This document shows, in pieces, positions 54,006 to 63,731 of a stretch of 64,000 bases of DNA. This DNA is from Pseudomonas sp. StFLB209. Its GTDB lineage: Bacteria > Pseudomonadota > Gammaproteobacteria > Pseudomonadales > Pseudomonadaceae. The stretch lies in assembly GCF_000829415.1 (NCBI RefSeq), contig NZ_AP014637.1, positions 5,411,001 to 5,475,000 of the forward strand, written 5' to 3'. How positions within the stretch are numbered: position 1 is the first letter of the stretch; every line of letters begins with the position of its first letter. A program made the position numbers and the translations under genes. The notes below the pieces were generated by a model. It was given only the letters and a program-made list of their open reading frames with translations, was not told the DNA's origin and did no database searches.

Positions 54006-54092
54006 ATTGTCGACACCTTTGATTTCACATACCCGACAATCTAGCCAACGATAGAAAATACGTCAAAACAAATACATGGATTGTCGACAATC
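54006..54092 (-). promoter_or_regulatory. promoter and operators of the prpR-prpB-prpC-acnD-prpF operon
   Basis: On the minus strand TTGACG (54066-54061), a 17-base spacer and TAGATT (54043-54038) form a readable sigma-70 promoter. Three sites share the same core: the perfect palindrome GATTGTCGACAATC (54079-54092) just upstream of -35, ATTGTCGGGT over the -10 (54031-54040), and ATTGTCGACA (54006-54015) directly before the prpR ATG. Binding by the GntR-type PrpR is inferred. Confidence 0.72.
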
Positions 54093-54257
54093 GTCTAATA
54101 CCGGACGAAACAATGATAGCTGGCAGTTGGCTGGCGTCATAAAGGCTTCATGTTAGAATGCCCGGCGTTTTTTGCCCCTCTTTACATGACCTGCGAACCC
54201 ATAGCCCCGCTGCGGGTCTGAGGCTGTCACCGTTTTTCTCCGATGTACCAGGACCCA

Positions 54258-54788
54258 ATGACCCGCTTTTTTCTGTTCTGCCTGCTGATACTGCCCCTAC
54301 CCGCACTCGCTGCCGACCGATCGGTCTACGGCCTGAACGAATACGCCCGGCTGCCGGAAATCGACCTTGATGTGCCCGCCAAGCTCGACACCGGTGCTGT
54401 CACCGCCTCACTGAGCGCCCGTGACATCTCGTATTTCACCCGTGACGGGCAACGCTGGGTGCGCTTCTACCTGGCCATCGACAAGGCTCATGCCCACCCC
54501 ATCGAGAAACCGCTGCTGCGGGTCGGCCAGATCAAGCGCCGCGCCGATGATATGGGCGCCAATAAAGAACAGCAGTACAGCGCCAGGCCGGTGATCAGCC
54601 TGGACGTCTGCCTGGGTGAAGATTTACGTCACCTGGAAGTGAACTTGACCGACCGCCGCGCTTTCCAATACCCGCTTTTGATTGGCGCCGACGCGCTCAA
54701 ACGCTTCAACGCGATGGTCGACCCCAGCTTGAAATACGCCGCCGGCAAACCTGCCTGTGCCGCCAAAATCGCTCAACACGCAGAGTAA
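54258..54788 (+). CDS. periplasmic retropepsin-like (ATP-dependent zinc protease family) protein
   Basis: The 176 residues belong to the family annotated as RimK-associated or ATP-dependent zinc protease. The fold is that of a retropepsin monomer, with AKLDTGAVTASLSA carrying the Asp-Thr-Gly triad (Asp44). A signal peptide (residues 1-19, FFLFCLLILPLPALAA) puts it in the periplasm. Toward the end LIGADALKRFNAMVDPSLKY matches the second conserved segment of the family. ATG 54258 follows CCAGGA; an in-frame ATG five codons earlier is possible. It is first in a three-gene operon, four bases before the next start, and its partners suggest peptide-bond chemistry in the envelope. Confidence 0.82.
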   Translation: MTRFFLFCLLILPLPALAADRSVYGLNEYARLPEIDLDVPAKLDTGAVTASLSARDISYFTRDGQRWVRFYLAIDKAHAHPIEKPLLRVGQIKRRADDMGANKEQQYSARPVISLDVCLGEDLRHLEVNLTDRRAFQYPLLIGADALKRFNAMVDPSLKYAAGKPACAAKIAQHAE

Positions 54789-54792
54789 TCCC

Positions 54793-56331
54793 ATGCGCGC
54801 TCTTACCCTTCACCTGAAAATCCTGATCGGCGTCCTGGTCACCTTGGGCCTGGCGATCACGGCCTGGCAGGTATTGGTGCTCGGCATCCCGATGACCGAA
54901 GACGAAACCGACGACCTGTGGAATATCGACGCCAAGATCGAATTCCTCGCCAACGCCAAAGAGTCGGTCAAAGTGCAGATGTTTGTTCCGCCGCTGAACC
55001 AGGACTACATCAGCCTCAACGAGAGCTTCATCGCCAATAACTATGGGGTCAGCGTCAATCGCGTCGACGGCAACCGCAAGGCCACCTGGTCATCGCGCCG
55101 CGCCAACGGTAACCAGACCCTGTACTACCGGCTGGTGCTGACCAAACGCTACAGCGCTGACAAACCCAAGCCCAAAGGCCCGATTTTCCGCGATAGCCTG
55201 CCGGTAGAAGGGGCCGAGAAGATCGCCGCCGACGCCCTGCTGGCCCCCATACGCCAGCACTCGGCGGATGTCGAAACCTTCGTCAGCGAGGCGATCAAGC
55301 GGGTCAACAACAGCAACGACGATAACGCCAAGTTGCTGCTCGGAGGCGATCCGTCGCCGGCCCGCAGGGCCCAGGTGGTCGACCTGCTGCTGTCGATCGC
55401 GCATGTGCCAATGGAAAAGGTACACACCATTCGCCTCGAAGCAGGCACCCCGCAGACTCCGGAACTGTGGCTGCGCAGCTTCAACGGCAAGGATTGGCTG
55501 TATTTCAACCCACTGACCGGTGAGTCCGGCCTGCCGGGCGATCGCCTGCTGTGGTGGACTGGCGACGAGCCGCTGGTCAGCGTGGATGGCGCCCGCAAGG
55601 CCACGGTGAGCTTCACCCTGAGTAACAGCGAGATGAACGCCATCCGCCTGGCCCAGCTCACCGATGAAAACACCGACGCCGACTTTCTTTCCTACTCGCT
55701 GTACGGCCTGCCGCTACAAACCCAGCAGAGCTTCATGATCATGGTCATGATCCCCATCGGCGTGCTGGTGATTCTGGTGCTGCGCAACCTGATCGGCCTG
55801 CAGACCCTGGGCACCTTCACACCGGTCCTGATCGCCCTGGCCTTTCGCGAGACCCAGCTGGACTTCGGCATCCTGCTGTTTACCGTGATCACCGCGCTGG
55901 GCCTGTCACTGCGCTCTTACCTTGAGCATCTCAAGCTACAGATGCTGCCGCGCCTGTCGGTGGTGCTGACCTTCGTGGTGGTACTGATCGCGGTCATCAG
56001 CGTGTTCAGTCACAAGCTGGGCATCGAACGCGGCCTGTCGGTATCGCTGTTCCCGATGGTGATCCTGACCATGACCATCGAACGGCTGTCGATCACCTGG
56101 GAAGAGCGCGGCGCCAGCCATGCCATGAAAGTCGGGGCGGGCACCCTGTTCGCCGCCTCGCTGGCCTACCTGATCATGACCGTGCCGGAGCTGACCTACT
56201 TTGTGTTCACCTTCCCGGCCATCCTGCTGGTGCTGGTCGGCTTCATGCTTGCCATGGGTCGCTACCGCGGTTATCGCCTGACCGAGCTGGTTCGTTTTCG
56301 CGCCTTCCTCAAAGAGGAAGACGCCAAATGA
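54793..56331 (+). CDS. inactive transglutaminase-like protein fused to seven transmembrane helices
   Basis: This 512-residue inner-membrane protein has a first helix at about 8-30 (LKILIGVLVTLGLAITAWQV), a periplasmic domain (about 35-310) related to transglutaminases but without the Cys-His-Asp triad (no Cys seen in it), and then a block of hydrophobic helices from about 315 (FMIMVMIPIGVLVILVLRNL) to 500. Both parts are known together as the 'inactive transglutaminase fused to 7TM' family, with no assigned biochemical activity. ATG 54793 is chosen near the stop of the protease gene. The stop overlaps the ATP-grasp gene (ATGA). Confidence 0.82.
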   Translation: MRALTLHLKILIGVLVTLGLAITAWQVLVLGIPMTEDETDDLWNIDAKIEFLANAKESVKVQMFVPPLNQDYISLNESFIANNYGVSVNRVDGNRKATWSSRRANGNQTLYYRLVLTKRYSADKPKPKGPIFRDSLPVEGAEKIAADALLAPIRQHSADVETFVSEAIKRVNNSNDDNAKLLLGGDPSPARRAQVVDLLLSIAHVPMEKVHTIRLEAGTPQTPELWLRSFNGKDWLYFNPLTGESGLPGDRLLWWTGDEPLVSVDGARKATVSFTLSNSEMNAIRLAQLTDENTDADFLSYSLYGLPLQTQQSFMIMVMIPIGVLVILVLRNLIGLQTLGTFTPVLIALAFRETQLDFGILLFTVITALGLSLRSYLEHLKLQMLPRLSVVLTFVVVLIAVISVFSHKLGIERGLSVSLFPMVILTMTIERLSITWEERGASHAMKVGAGTLFAASLAYLIMTVPELTYFVFTFPAILLVLVGFMLAMGRYRGYRLTELVRFRAFLKEEDAK

Positions 56332-57305
56332 TTGGCTGGTGGAAGACCTGGAAGGAACTGCAAGCGCGCGGCATCATGGGCATCAACCGGCGTAACGCCG
56401 ACTACGTGCTCAAGTACAACAAGCGCAGCCTGTACCCGATTGTTGATGACAAGATCATCACCAAGGAGCGCGCCATCAGCGCCGGCATTCATGTGCCGCA
56501 GATGTACGGCGTGATCTCCACCGAGAAGGAAATCGACCGTCTGGACGAGATCATCGGTGGCCATGATGATTTCGTTATCAAGCCGGCCCAAGGTGCCGGT
56601 GGCGACGGCATCATGGTCATCGCCGACCGTTTCGAGGACAGCTTTCGCAGTGTCTCCGGGCGACTGGTCAGCCGTTCGGAGATCGAGCACCAGATTTCCA
56701 GCATCCTCACCGGCCTGTATTCGCTGGGCGGCCATCGCGACCGGGCGCTGATCGAATACCGGGTAATTCCCGACACCATCTTCAAGAGCATCAGCTATGA
56801 AGGTGTGCCCGACATTCGCATCATCGTGCTAATGGGCTATCCGGTGATGGCCATGCTGCGTTTGCCGACCCGTCAGTCCGGCGGCAAGGCCAACCTGCAC
56901 CAGGGTGCCATCGGCGTGGGCGTCGACCTGGCCACCGGCATCACCCTCAAAGGCACCTGGCTGAACCGCATCATCAGCAAACACCCCGACACCGCCAATG
57001 CGGTGGATGGGGTGCAACTGCCCTATTGGGACGGGTTCATGAAGCTGGCGGCCGAATGTTACGAGCTGTGCGGCCTGGGCTATATCGGCGTCGACATGGT
57101 GCTGGACCAGGAAAAAGGCCCGTTGATTCTCGAACTCAATGCCCGCCCCGGCCTGAACATCCAGATTGCCAATGACTGCGGCCTGACTCTGCGCACCCAT
57201 GCCATTGAAGCGCATCTGGAAAAGCTGGCGCTCAACGATGAACAACAAACCCCGGAGCAACGGGTTAGGTTCGTTCAGCAGCTGTTTGGCCACGTGCCCG
57301 CCTGA
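56328..57305 (+). CDS. ATP-grasp alpha-L-glutamate ligase-like protein
   Basis: This 325-residue cytosolic enzyme is of the ATP-grasp fold. The ATP-binding core is HDDFVIKPAQGAGGDGIMVI (Lys about 84), with DIRIIVLMGYPVMAMLRLP and the Mg2+ site LGYIGVDMVL ... LILELNARPGLNIQIAN (Glu and Asn). It belongs to the family annotated as alpha-L-glutamate ligase-like, predicted to ligate an amino acid or peptide to a carboxylate. The natural substrate is not known. Translationally coupled to the transglutaminase-7TM gene, it closes the operon. Confidence 0.85.
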   Translation: MIGWWKTWKELQARGIMGINRRNADYVLKYNKRSLYPIVDDKIITKERAISAGIHVPQMYGVISTEKEIDRLDEIIGGHDDFVIKPAQGAGGDGIMVIADRFEDSFRSVSGRLVSRSEIEHQISSILTGLYSLGGHRDRALIEYRVIPDTIFKSISYEGVPDIRIIVLMGYPVMAMLRLPTRQSGGKANLHQGAIGVGVDLATGITLKGTWLNRIISKHPDTANAVDGVQLPYWDGFMKLAAECYELCGLGYIGVDMVLDQEKGPLILELNARPGLNIQIANDCGLTLRTHAIEAHLEKLALNDEQQTPEQRVRFVQQLFGHVPA

Positions 57306-57406
57306 CCCGCATACTTCGCACGCCAGCCAGACAACGACAGGGGTCTGTCCTGATGGGGCGCCGGTGATTACAATCAGCGCCTTTCCGTCGTTGATCGTAG
57401 TCACGC

Positions 57407-58750
57407 ATGCCAACCTGCACGCTGCACCCTTTGCCGTACTCCCCTGATCCGGGTGTCTATTTCGCCAGGATTCGCCAGGCGCCCGGCGCCGTGTTGCTCG
57501 ACAGTGGTCGGCCGACGGCGCAGCGCGGCCGCTTTGACCTGTGCAGCGCCTGGCCATTGGAAACCCTGCAATGCCAACAGCAGGAAAGCGGCGAGGCATT
57601 CCTGCAACGCCTGCGCCAGGCATTGACCCAACTTGGCAGCGCCGACCTGCCGACAGGCTGCGAGCTGCCTTTCGCAGGCGGCTTGATGGGCTACCTGGGC
57701 TATGACTTCGGCCGTCGTCTGGAAACCCTGCCGGGCCAGTCGGTGGACGACCTGCAACTGGCAGACGCCCAAATAGGGCTGTATGCCTGGGCACTGATCA
57801 GCGACCATCAGGCCGCTACCAGCCAGTTGATGTTTCATCCCGCCCTGGCCAGCACCGAGCGCCAGCGGCTGATCGAGCTATTCAGCCAACCGGGCGATAA
57901 CCGTGTTGACACCTTCCGGCTGCACAGCCCGTTTGCCGCCAACCTCAGCGCCGACCAGTACCGCGCAGCGTTTACCCGCCTGCAGCACTACATTCAGGCA
58001 GGCGACTGCTATCAGGTCAACCTGACCCAACGCTTCCAGGCCACCTGCTCGGGTGATCCGTGGGCGGCCTATACCGCTCTACGCGAAGCCTGCCCGACGC
58101 CCTTCTCGGGCTATATACCGTTAGCCGAAGGTGCTGCGCTGCTGAGCGTATCGCCGGAGCGCTTCGTTCAGGTGCACCAAGGCCAGGTTGAAACCCGCCC
58201 CATCAAAGGCACCCGGCCACGCAGCCTGGACGCTGACGAAGACCAGCGGCTGGCCGATGAGTTGCTGGCCAGCCCGAAGGATCGTGCAGAAAACCTGATG
58301 ATCGTCGACCTGCTGCGCAACGACATGGGCCGCAACTGCCGGACCGGCTCGGTGCGGGTGCCGGAGCTGTTCAGCATCGAAAGCTACCCCAACGTGCACC
58401 ACCTGGTCAGCAGCATCACCGGCGAACTGGCCGCCGACCGTGACGCCCTGGATTTGCTCGGCGGCAGCTTTCCCGGCGGCTCCATCACCGGCGCCCCCAA
58501 GATCCGGGCCATGCAGATCATCGATGAACTGGAACCACAGCGCCGCGCCCTGTACTGCGGCTCGCTGCTGTATCTGGACGTGCGCGGCGAAATGGACAGC
58601 TCGATTGCCATCCGCAGCCTGCTGGTCAAGGATGGCAAGGTGTCCTGCTGGGCCGGCGGCGGCATCGTTGCCGACTCGCAATGCGAGGCGGAATATCAGG
58701 AATGCTTTACCAAAGTCGGTGTGCTACTGCGTACCCTGGAGAGCCTGTAG
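57407..58750 (+). CDS. pabB: aminodeoxychorismate synthase component I
   Basis: PabB converts chorismate and ammonia to 4-amino-4-deoxychorismate for folate synthesis. The 447 residues have the N-terminal anthranilate-synthase-like domain and the chorismate-binding domain. PIKGTRPR near residue 265 contains the nucleophilic Lys that distinguishes PabB from TrpE (PIAGT). DLLRNDMGRNCRTGSVRVPE, GSFPGGSITGAPKIRAMQII and the final YCGSLLYLDVRGEMDSSIAI with AGGGIVADS are intact. It stands alone; pabA is elsewhere. It is convergent with thrH across a REP hairpin. Confidence 0.95.
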   Translation: MPTCTLHPLPYSPDPGVYFARIRQAPGAVLLDSGRPTAQRGRFDLCSAWPLETLQCQQQESGEAFLQRLRQALTQLGSADLPTGCELPFAGGLMGYLGYDFGRRLETLPGQSVDDLQLADAQIGLYAWALISDHQAATSQLMFHPALASTERQRLIELFSQPGDNRVDTFRLHSPFAANLSADQYRAAFTRLQHYIQAGDCYQVNLTQRFQATCSGDPWAAYTALREACPTPFSGYIPLAEGAALLSVSPERFVQVHQGQVETRPIKGTRPRSLDADEDQRLADELLASPKDRAENLMIVDLLRNDMGRNCRTGSVRVPELFSIESYPNVHHLVSSITGELAADRDALDLLGGSFPGGSITGAPKIRAMQIIDELEPQRRALYCGSLLYLDVRGEMDSSIAIRSLLVKDGKVSCWAGGGIVADSQCEAEYQECFTKVGVLLRTLESL

Positions 58751-58805
58751 GAGCCGCTTCAGCGGCGAAAGCTTGCGCCGCTGAAGAAGCCCGGCGGTGC
58801 CCGCC
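58747..58805. repeat. REP hairpin between pabB and thrH
   Basis: TAGGAGCCGCTTCAGCGGCG and the opposed GCCGCTGAAGAAGCC/GCCCTACAGG arms make an imperfect inverted repeat in the gap between the two convergent genes. Confidence 0.65.
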
Positions 58806-59423
58806 CTACAGGCTCAACTCACGATTCGACGCCTTGATGAACTCTTTCTTCAAGTCCTCAAAGCTATGCACCGCCGGGAACTGCGGGAATTCGCGAATCA
58901 CGTTGTCCGGCGCATGGAACAGAATTCCGGCGTCGGCTTCTCCTAACATGGTGGTGTCGTTGTACGAATCGCCGGCCGCGATCACTCGGTAGTACAGGCT
59001 CTTGAAGGCCAGTACCGACTGGCGCTTGGGGTCTTTCTGGCGCAATTGATAGCTGATCACCCGATCCGTCTCGTCAGTGATCAGGCGGTGGCACAGCAGG
59101 GTCGGGAAGCCCAGTTGACGCATCAGCGGCTGCGAGAACTCGTAGAAGGTATCCGAGAGGATGACCACCTGAAAGCGCTCGCGCAGCCAGTCGACGAACT
59201 CCACGGCGCCGTCGAGCGGCTTGAGGGTGCCGATCACTGCCTGAATATCGGACAGCTTCAGGCCATGCTCGTCAAGAATGCGCAGGCGCTGCTTCATCAG
59301 CACGTCATAGTCGGGAATGTCCCGGGTGGTTGCCCGCAGGGCTTCGATACCGGTTTTTTCGGCAAAGGCGATCCAGATTTCCGGAACCAGCACACCTTCC
59401 AGGTCGAGACAGGCAATTTCCAC
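58806..59423 (-). CDS. thrH: bifunctional phosphoserine phosphatase / homoserine phosphotransferase
   Basis: ThrH is a HAD-superfamily phosphatase of 205 residues that transfers phosphate from phosphoserine to homoserine and bypasses homoserine kinase in Pseudomonas. Motif I is CLDLEGVLVPE (nucleophile Asp7 with the ThrH-typical Glu in DLEG), motif II VVILSDTFYEF, motif III Lys in LRQKDPKRQS and motif IV AAGDSYNDTTML. Its length and gene position beside cysH match the Pseudomonas gene. Confidence 0.93.
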   Translation of the reverse strand: MEIACLDLEGVLVPEIWIAFAEKTGIEALRATTRDIPDYDVLMKQRLRILDEHGLKLSDIQAVIGTLKPLDGAVEFVDWLRERFQVVILSDTFYEFSQPLMRQLGFPTLLCHRLITDETDRVISYQLRQKDPKRQSVLAFKSLYYRVIAAGDSYNDTTMLGEADAGILFHAPDNVIREFPQFPAVHSFEDLKKEFIKASNRELSL

Positions 59424-59626
59424 AGAACACTCCTTGAATGGATCTTGAGAGAAGCGGCACTTTAGAGGCTAATGTCGCCACAGCGCAAGCTGACGTCGCA
59501 TCTGGAAAAAACCTCACCACTGTCAGGCTCCACGCGGGGGCAACGCGCTCACACTCAGACAGTTTTTGTTACCATGGCCGCCACCACGAGCGCTTAAGCG
59601 CCACCTCAGTACTAGGAACACACCTG

Positions 59627-60361
59627 ATGAGCCAACCATTCGACGTTGCCGAACTGGCCGCGGCGTACGCCAACAAATCCCCCCAGGACATCCTTAAACT
59701 GGCCTTTACTCACTTCGGCGATGAACTGTGGATCTCGTTCAGCGGTGCCGAAGACGTGGTGCTGGTGGACATGGCCTGGAAGATCAACAAGAACGTCAAG
59801 GTCTTCAGCCTCGACACCGGCCGTCTGCATCCGGAAACCTACCGTTTCATCGACAAGGTGCGCGAGACCTACGCCATCGACATCGATATCATTTCGCCGG
59901 ATCACAGCAAGCTTGAGCCTTTCGTACGCGAAAAGGGCCTGTTCAGCTTTTACAAGGATGGCCACGGTGAATGCTGCGGTGTGCGCAAGATCGAACCGCT
60001 GCGCCGCAAGCTGAGCACAGTGAAAGCCTGGGCCACCGGCCAGCGCCGCGATCAGAGCCCGGGCACCCGCAGCCAGGTTGCCGCCCTGGAAATCGACAGT
60101 GCGTTCTCGACCCCAGAGCGCCCACTGTACAAGTTCAACCCGCTGGCACAGATGAGCAGTGAAGAAGTGTGGGGCTATATCCGCATGCTGGAACTGCCCT
60201 ACAACAGCCTGCACGAACGCGGCTTCATCAGCATCGGCTGCGAACCCTGCACCCGCCCGGTGCTGCCGAACCAGCACGAGCGCGAAGGCCGCTGGTGGTG
60301 GGAAGAGTCGACCCAGAAAGAATGCGGGCTGCACGCTGGCAATTTGATCAGCAAGGCTTGA
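59627..60361 (+). CDS. cysH: adenylyl-sulfate (APS) reductase, CysH type with 4Fe-4S centre
   Basis: This enzyme reduces activated sulfate to sulfite in cysteine synthesis. The 244 residues include the nucleotide-binding [19 protein letters not shown], the cysteine pair [12 protein letters not shown] and the second pair GCEPCTRP, i.e. the CC...CxxC ligands of the 4Fe-4S cluster that mark the APS-using bacterial form, and the catalytic Cys in [10 protein letters not shown] at the C-terminus. ATG 59627 ([11 protein letters not shown]) follows AGGA. The frame is open far upstream but there it lies in the promoter region. It faces cysB across a REP pair. Confidence 0.95.
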   Translation: MSQPFDVAELAAAYANKSPQDILKLAFTHFGDELWISFSGAEDVVLVDMAWKINKNVKVFSLDTGRLHPETYRFIDKVRETYAIDIDIISPDHSKLEPFVREKGLFSFYKDGHGECCGVRKIEPLRRKLSTVKAWATGQRRDQSPGTRSQVAALEIDSAFSTPERPLYKFNPLAQMSSEEVWGYIRMLELPYNSLHERGFISIGCEPCTRPVLPNQHEREGRWWWEESTQKECGLHAGNLISKA

Positions 60362-60369
60362 GCAAGCTG

Positions 60370-60466
60370 CCGTAGGAGCGACCTTGGTCGCGAAGATTGG
60401 CCAGACGCCGCAAATGCGGAGGCTGTATCGGCTCTTTCGCGACCGAGGTCGCTCCTACAGTTGTTC
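60370..60466. repeat. REP pair between cysH and cysB
   Basis: GTAGGAGCGACCTTGGTCGC and the opposed GCGACCGAGGTCGCTCCTAC are perfect-looking inverted REP hairpins separated by about 45 bases, ten bases after the cysH stop. The element probably serves as the boundary between the two convergent genes. Confidence 0.8.
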
Positions 60467-60479
60467 ACTTTGGTATTTG

Positions 60480-61463
<984 letters not shown>

Positions 61464-61587
61464 TCAAGCAGATGGGCATCAGCGACGGTATATAACTGTA
61501 TTAATGGTCTGAGTTAGAAAGCTAGAACTTTTTATCACCTTTACGCGGTAATGGCACGCGCGATTTCACTTCAGACCATCAATTTTT

Positions 61588-62079
61588 TCATCGCTGCCCG
61601 CTCTGCATCATGGGCACCATGTAAACCGGTACAACCGAATACTGCAAAACCCGGGCAACGGTACGCCCGATCGGCGCGCCCTCCCCGACCATTCGGCTAT
61701 GACTGCCGATGACCAGCAGGTCTACAGCCAGTTCACGTGCCTGTTCGAGAATCACATCGCAAGGATCGCCCTGCACGACTCGCACCGTGCGGATGAAGGA
61801 CAGGTCCTGATGCCCTTCGCCCAGCTCTTCACGAAACCCGTCGAGCATCCGTTGCTCTATGCCTTCCATGAATGTACTCACGCCTTTGCCGTGCAACTGC
61901 CGGAGTGCTTCATCATCCAGATAGCTCTGTAGCACCGACTCGGCGAACAGCCCCAGCGGCTCGACAACATGGATGACGTGCAGCCGCGCATTGAAGGTTC
62001 GAGCCAGTGCCAACGCATGTTGCGTCACGTAAGGCGCGTACAGACCGAGATCTGTGGCATACAGCATCGAACGAATCAT
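61588..62079 (-). CDS. universal stress protein family (UspA)
   Basis: This 163-residue single-Usp-domain protein begins MIRSMLYATDLGLYAPYVTQ and contains ARLHVIHVVEPLGLFAES, VVQGDPCDVILEQARELAVD and VIGSHSRMVGEGAPIGRTVA with RVLQYSVVPVYMV, the latter being the region of the ATP-binding G-x2-G-x9-G-[ST] loop, here with a Gly-Arg-Thr at the end. It is monocistronic between cysB and the ketopantoate-reductase-like gene. It is probably a nucleotide-binding stress protein; no more can be read. Confidence 0.88.
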   Translation of the reverse strand: MIRSMLYATDLGLYAPYVTQHALALARTFNARLHVIHVVEPLGLFAESVLQSYLDDEALRQLHGKGVSTFMEGIEQRMLDGFREELGEGHQDLSFIRTVRVVQGDPCDVILEQARELAVDLLVIGSHSRMVGEGAPIGRTVARVLQYSVVPVYMVPMMQSGQR

Positions 62080-62182
62080 ACGGCCTCCCGGACTGCCAGA
62101 AATGGCGGAGATTGATTGAGCTTAGCAGCGCCCTACCAATGCGGCGGCGAACCTGGCACCGGTCCGCCATGCCCGTATCAGC

Positions 62183-63163
62183 TTATGCCAGGGCGGCTGG
62201 CACATCCGCCCGTTGACGACGATCGATGAATGTCAGCGCCTGATACAGCATGCGCACCTGTGGCATGTCACATCCGGCGACACGGGCTGCGTTCAGCGGT
62301 GCTTCGTAAATGGCCTGTAGCTCCAGCGGGCGCCGCTCACGGTAATCGAGGTACATGCTCGGCCAGTAGTCGGGCATTTTTTCGGTAAAGCTGAACAGGG
62401 TCTGGGCATACTGCTCCGGCAGCACATGGCCACAGGCAGCAGCGCCCTGAATCACTTCATTCATCAGGCTCACAATCAGCTCGCGAACAGCCGGGTCATT
62501 CATCAGTGCCCCGGTACCCGCCTGCAGCACCACCGACAACCCGTTATAAGGCACATTCCAGACCAGCTTCTGCCAGCGCGCCTGCTGCAGATCTGCCATG
62601 GCCTGGCTGTCCACCCCGGCAGCGCGCAGTAATGCTGCGCCCTCCTCGACCACCGCCTGACGCTGCGCCGACTCGCTTGCCGGACCACTGTGATAGCCCA
62701 GGTTGACCGCACCACCGGACTGATGCACGACGACACCGGGCGCCTGGCGGTACACCGCGATGAAACACAGCCCGCCAAGAATATGCAGGGTCTCGGGCAG
62801 CAAGGCACGTAATTGGTCTTCGACACCGAGACCGTTCTGCAACAGCACAATCCGCGCGCCAGGCGCGGCGGCCTGGGCGATCAACGGAGCCAGGTCAGCG
62901 TTAGAGGTCGATTTGGCGCCGACCAGCAACCAGTCGCAGGGCGGCATGTCGGCAACGCTGCGGTGGGCATTGACCGGTGCAAGCAGCAAGGGGCCGTGTA
63001 CCTGGCTGTCGACCCGCAACCCCTGCCGGCACACGGCAGCGAATTCGCTACGCAGTAAAAAATGCACGTCGAAGCCGGCGCGCGCCAGCATCAAGCCATA
63101 AAAACCGCCGATCGCACCGGTACCGATGATGCCGATGCGCGGGCGTTGAGTCGTTAAGGTCAT
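62183..63163 (-). CDS. ketopantoate reductase-like (2-dehydropantoate 2-reductase family) protein
   Basis: The 326 residues have an N-terminal Rossmann domain (IGIIGTGAIGGFYGLMLARA, GxGxxG) and an all-helical C-terminal ApbA domain. The catalytic Lys lies in LQQARWQKLVWNVPYNGLSV (K-L-x-x-N-x-x-x-N), as in PanE, and a Glu/Ser pair follows further on. Known PanE makes pantoate with NADPH. This paralogue may act on another 2-keto acid, so no symbol is given. ATG 63163 is chosen: AAGGA lies ten bases before it, and too close to the in-frame GTG at 63169. Confidence 0.85.
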   Translation of the reverse strand: MTLTTQRPRIGIIGTGAIGGFYGLMLARAGFDVHFLLRSEFAAVCRQGLRVDSQVHGPLLLAPVNAHRSVADMPPCDWLLVGAKSTSNADLAPLIAQAAAPGARIVLLQNGLGVEDQLRALLPETLHILGGLCFIAVYRQAPGVVVHQSGGAVNLGYHSGPASESAQRQAVVEEGAALLRAAGVDSQAMADLQQARWQKLVWNVPYNGLSVVLQAGTGALMNDPAVRELIVSLMNEVIQGAAACGHVLPEQYAQTLFSFTEKMPDYWPSMYLDYRERRPLELQAIYEAPLNAARVAGCDMPQVRMLYQALTFIDRRQRADVPAALA

Positions 63164-63187
63164 TGGCACAGATCCTTGTTGTCAGGC

Positions 63188-63580
63188 TCAGGGCAGCTCG
63201 TCAGGCTGCTGGGCGAAGGCCTTCTCAAGCGCCTGAGTGAGCATTACCCGGTTCAGGGAGGAGCGTATCGCACCATAAAACTGGCCGTCACACACCACAA
63301 ACAAGGCCGGCAAATGAAACACTTCATAACGCGCCACCGCACCGCCGTTACGTTCAGCGTCGATCCAGCACAACCGTTCAAGCGGCAAGCTCATGTGTGG
63401 CAGTTGCTCGTAAGCCCACCGGCAACTGGCACAGCCTTGTCCGGTGAACAGCAACAGTGAGCGGCCTGGCAAATCCAATAGCTGACGGTCAATATCAAGG
63501 TCAGTGAGCTGCAATTGCTCCACGCGGTACGCTCCAGAACGACAAGGCATGAGTTTATCGAGATTTGCGTCACTGTTCAT
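63188..63580 (-). CDS. thioredoxin-like fold protein with CASC motif
   Basis: This 130-residue protein carries SLLLFTGQGCASCRWAYEQL, a Cys-x-x-Cys redox motif at the position of the thioredoxin active site, followed by ERLCWIDAERNGGAVARYEV and FHLPALFVVCDGQFYGAIRS, which contains the cis-Pro of the fold. No signal peptide is evident, so it is likely cytosolic. The start is ATG 63580 (MNSDANLDKL); the upstream frame has no ribosome site. It lies 24 bases upstream of the reductase gene on the same strand and may be co-transcribed with it. The partner is unknown. Confidence 0.72.
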   Translation of the reverse strand: MNSDANLDKLMPCRSGAYRVEQLQLTDLDIDRQLLDLPGRSLLLFTGQGCASCRWAYEQLPHMSLPLERLCWIDAERNGGAVARYEVFHLPALFVVCDGQFYGAIRSSLNRVMLTQALEKAFAQQPDELP

Positions 63581-63731
63581 ATGCCGCTCATGGGCGGCGC
63601 AGATTGGCCAGCGCACGGTAACGCCAGCTTGTAGAAACACGCGCTAACGCGATAAGGTTCGGCACCCGCAACGCTCAATATGCTGGGACCGCCCGCCGGC
63701 GGCCAGCCACCGTGACCAGATGAGTAAACCG

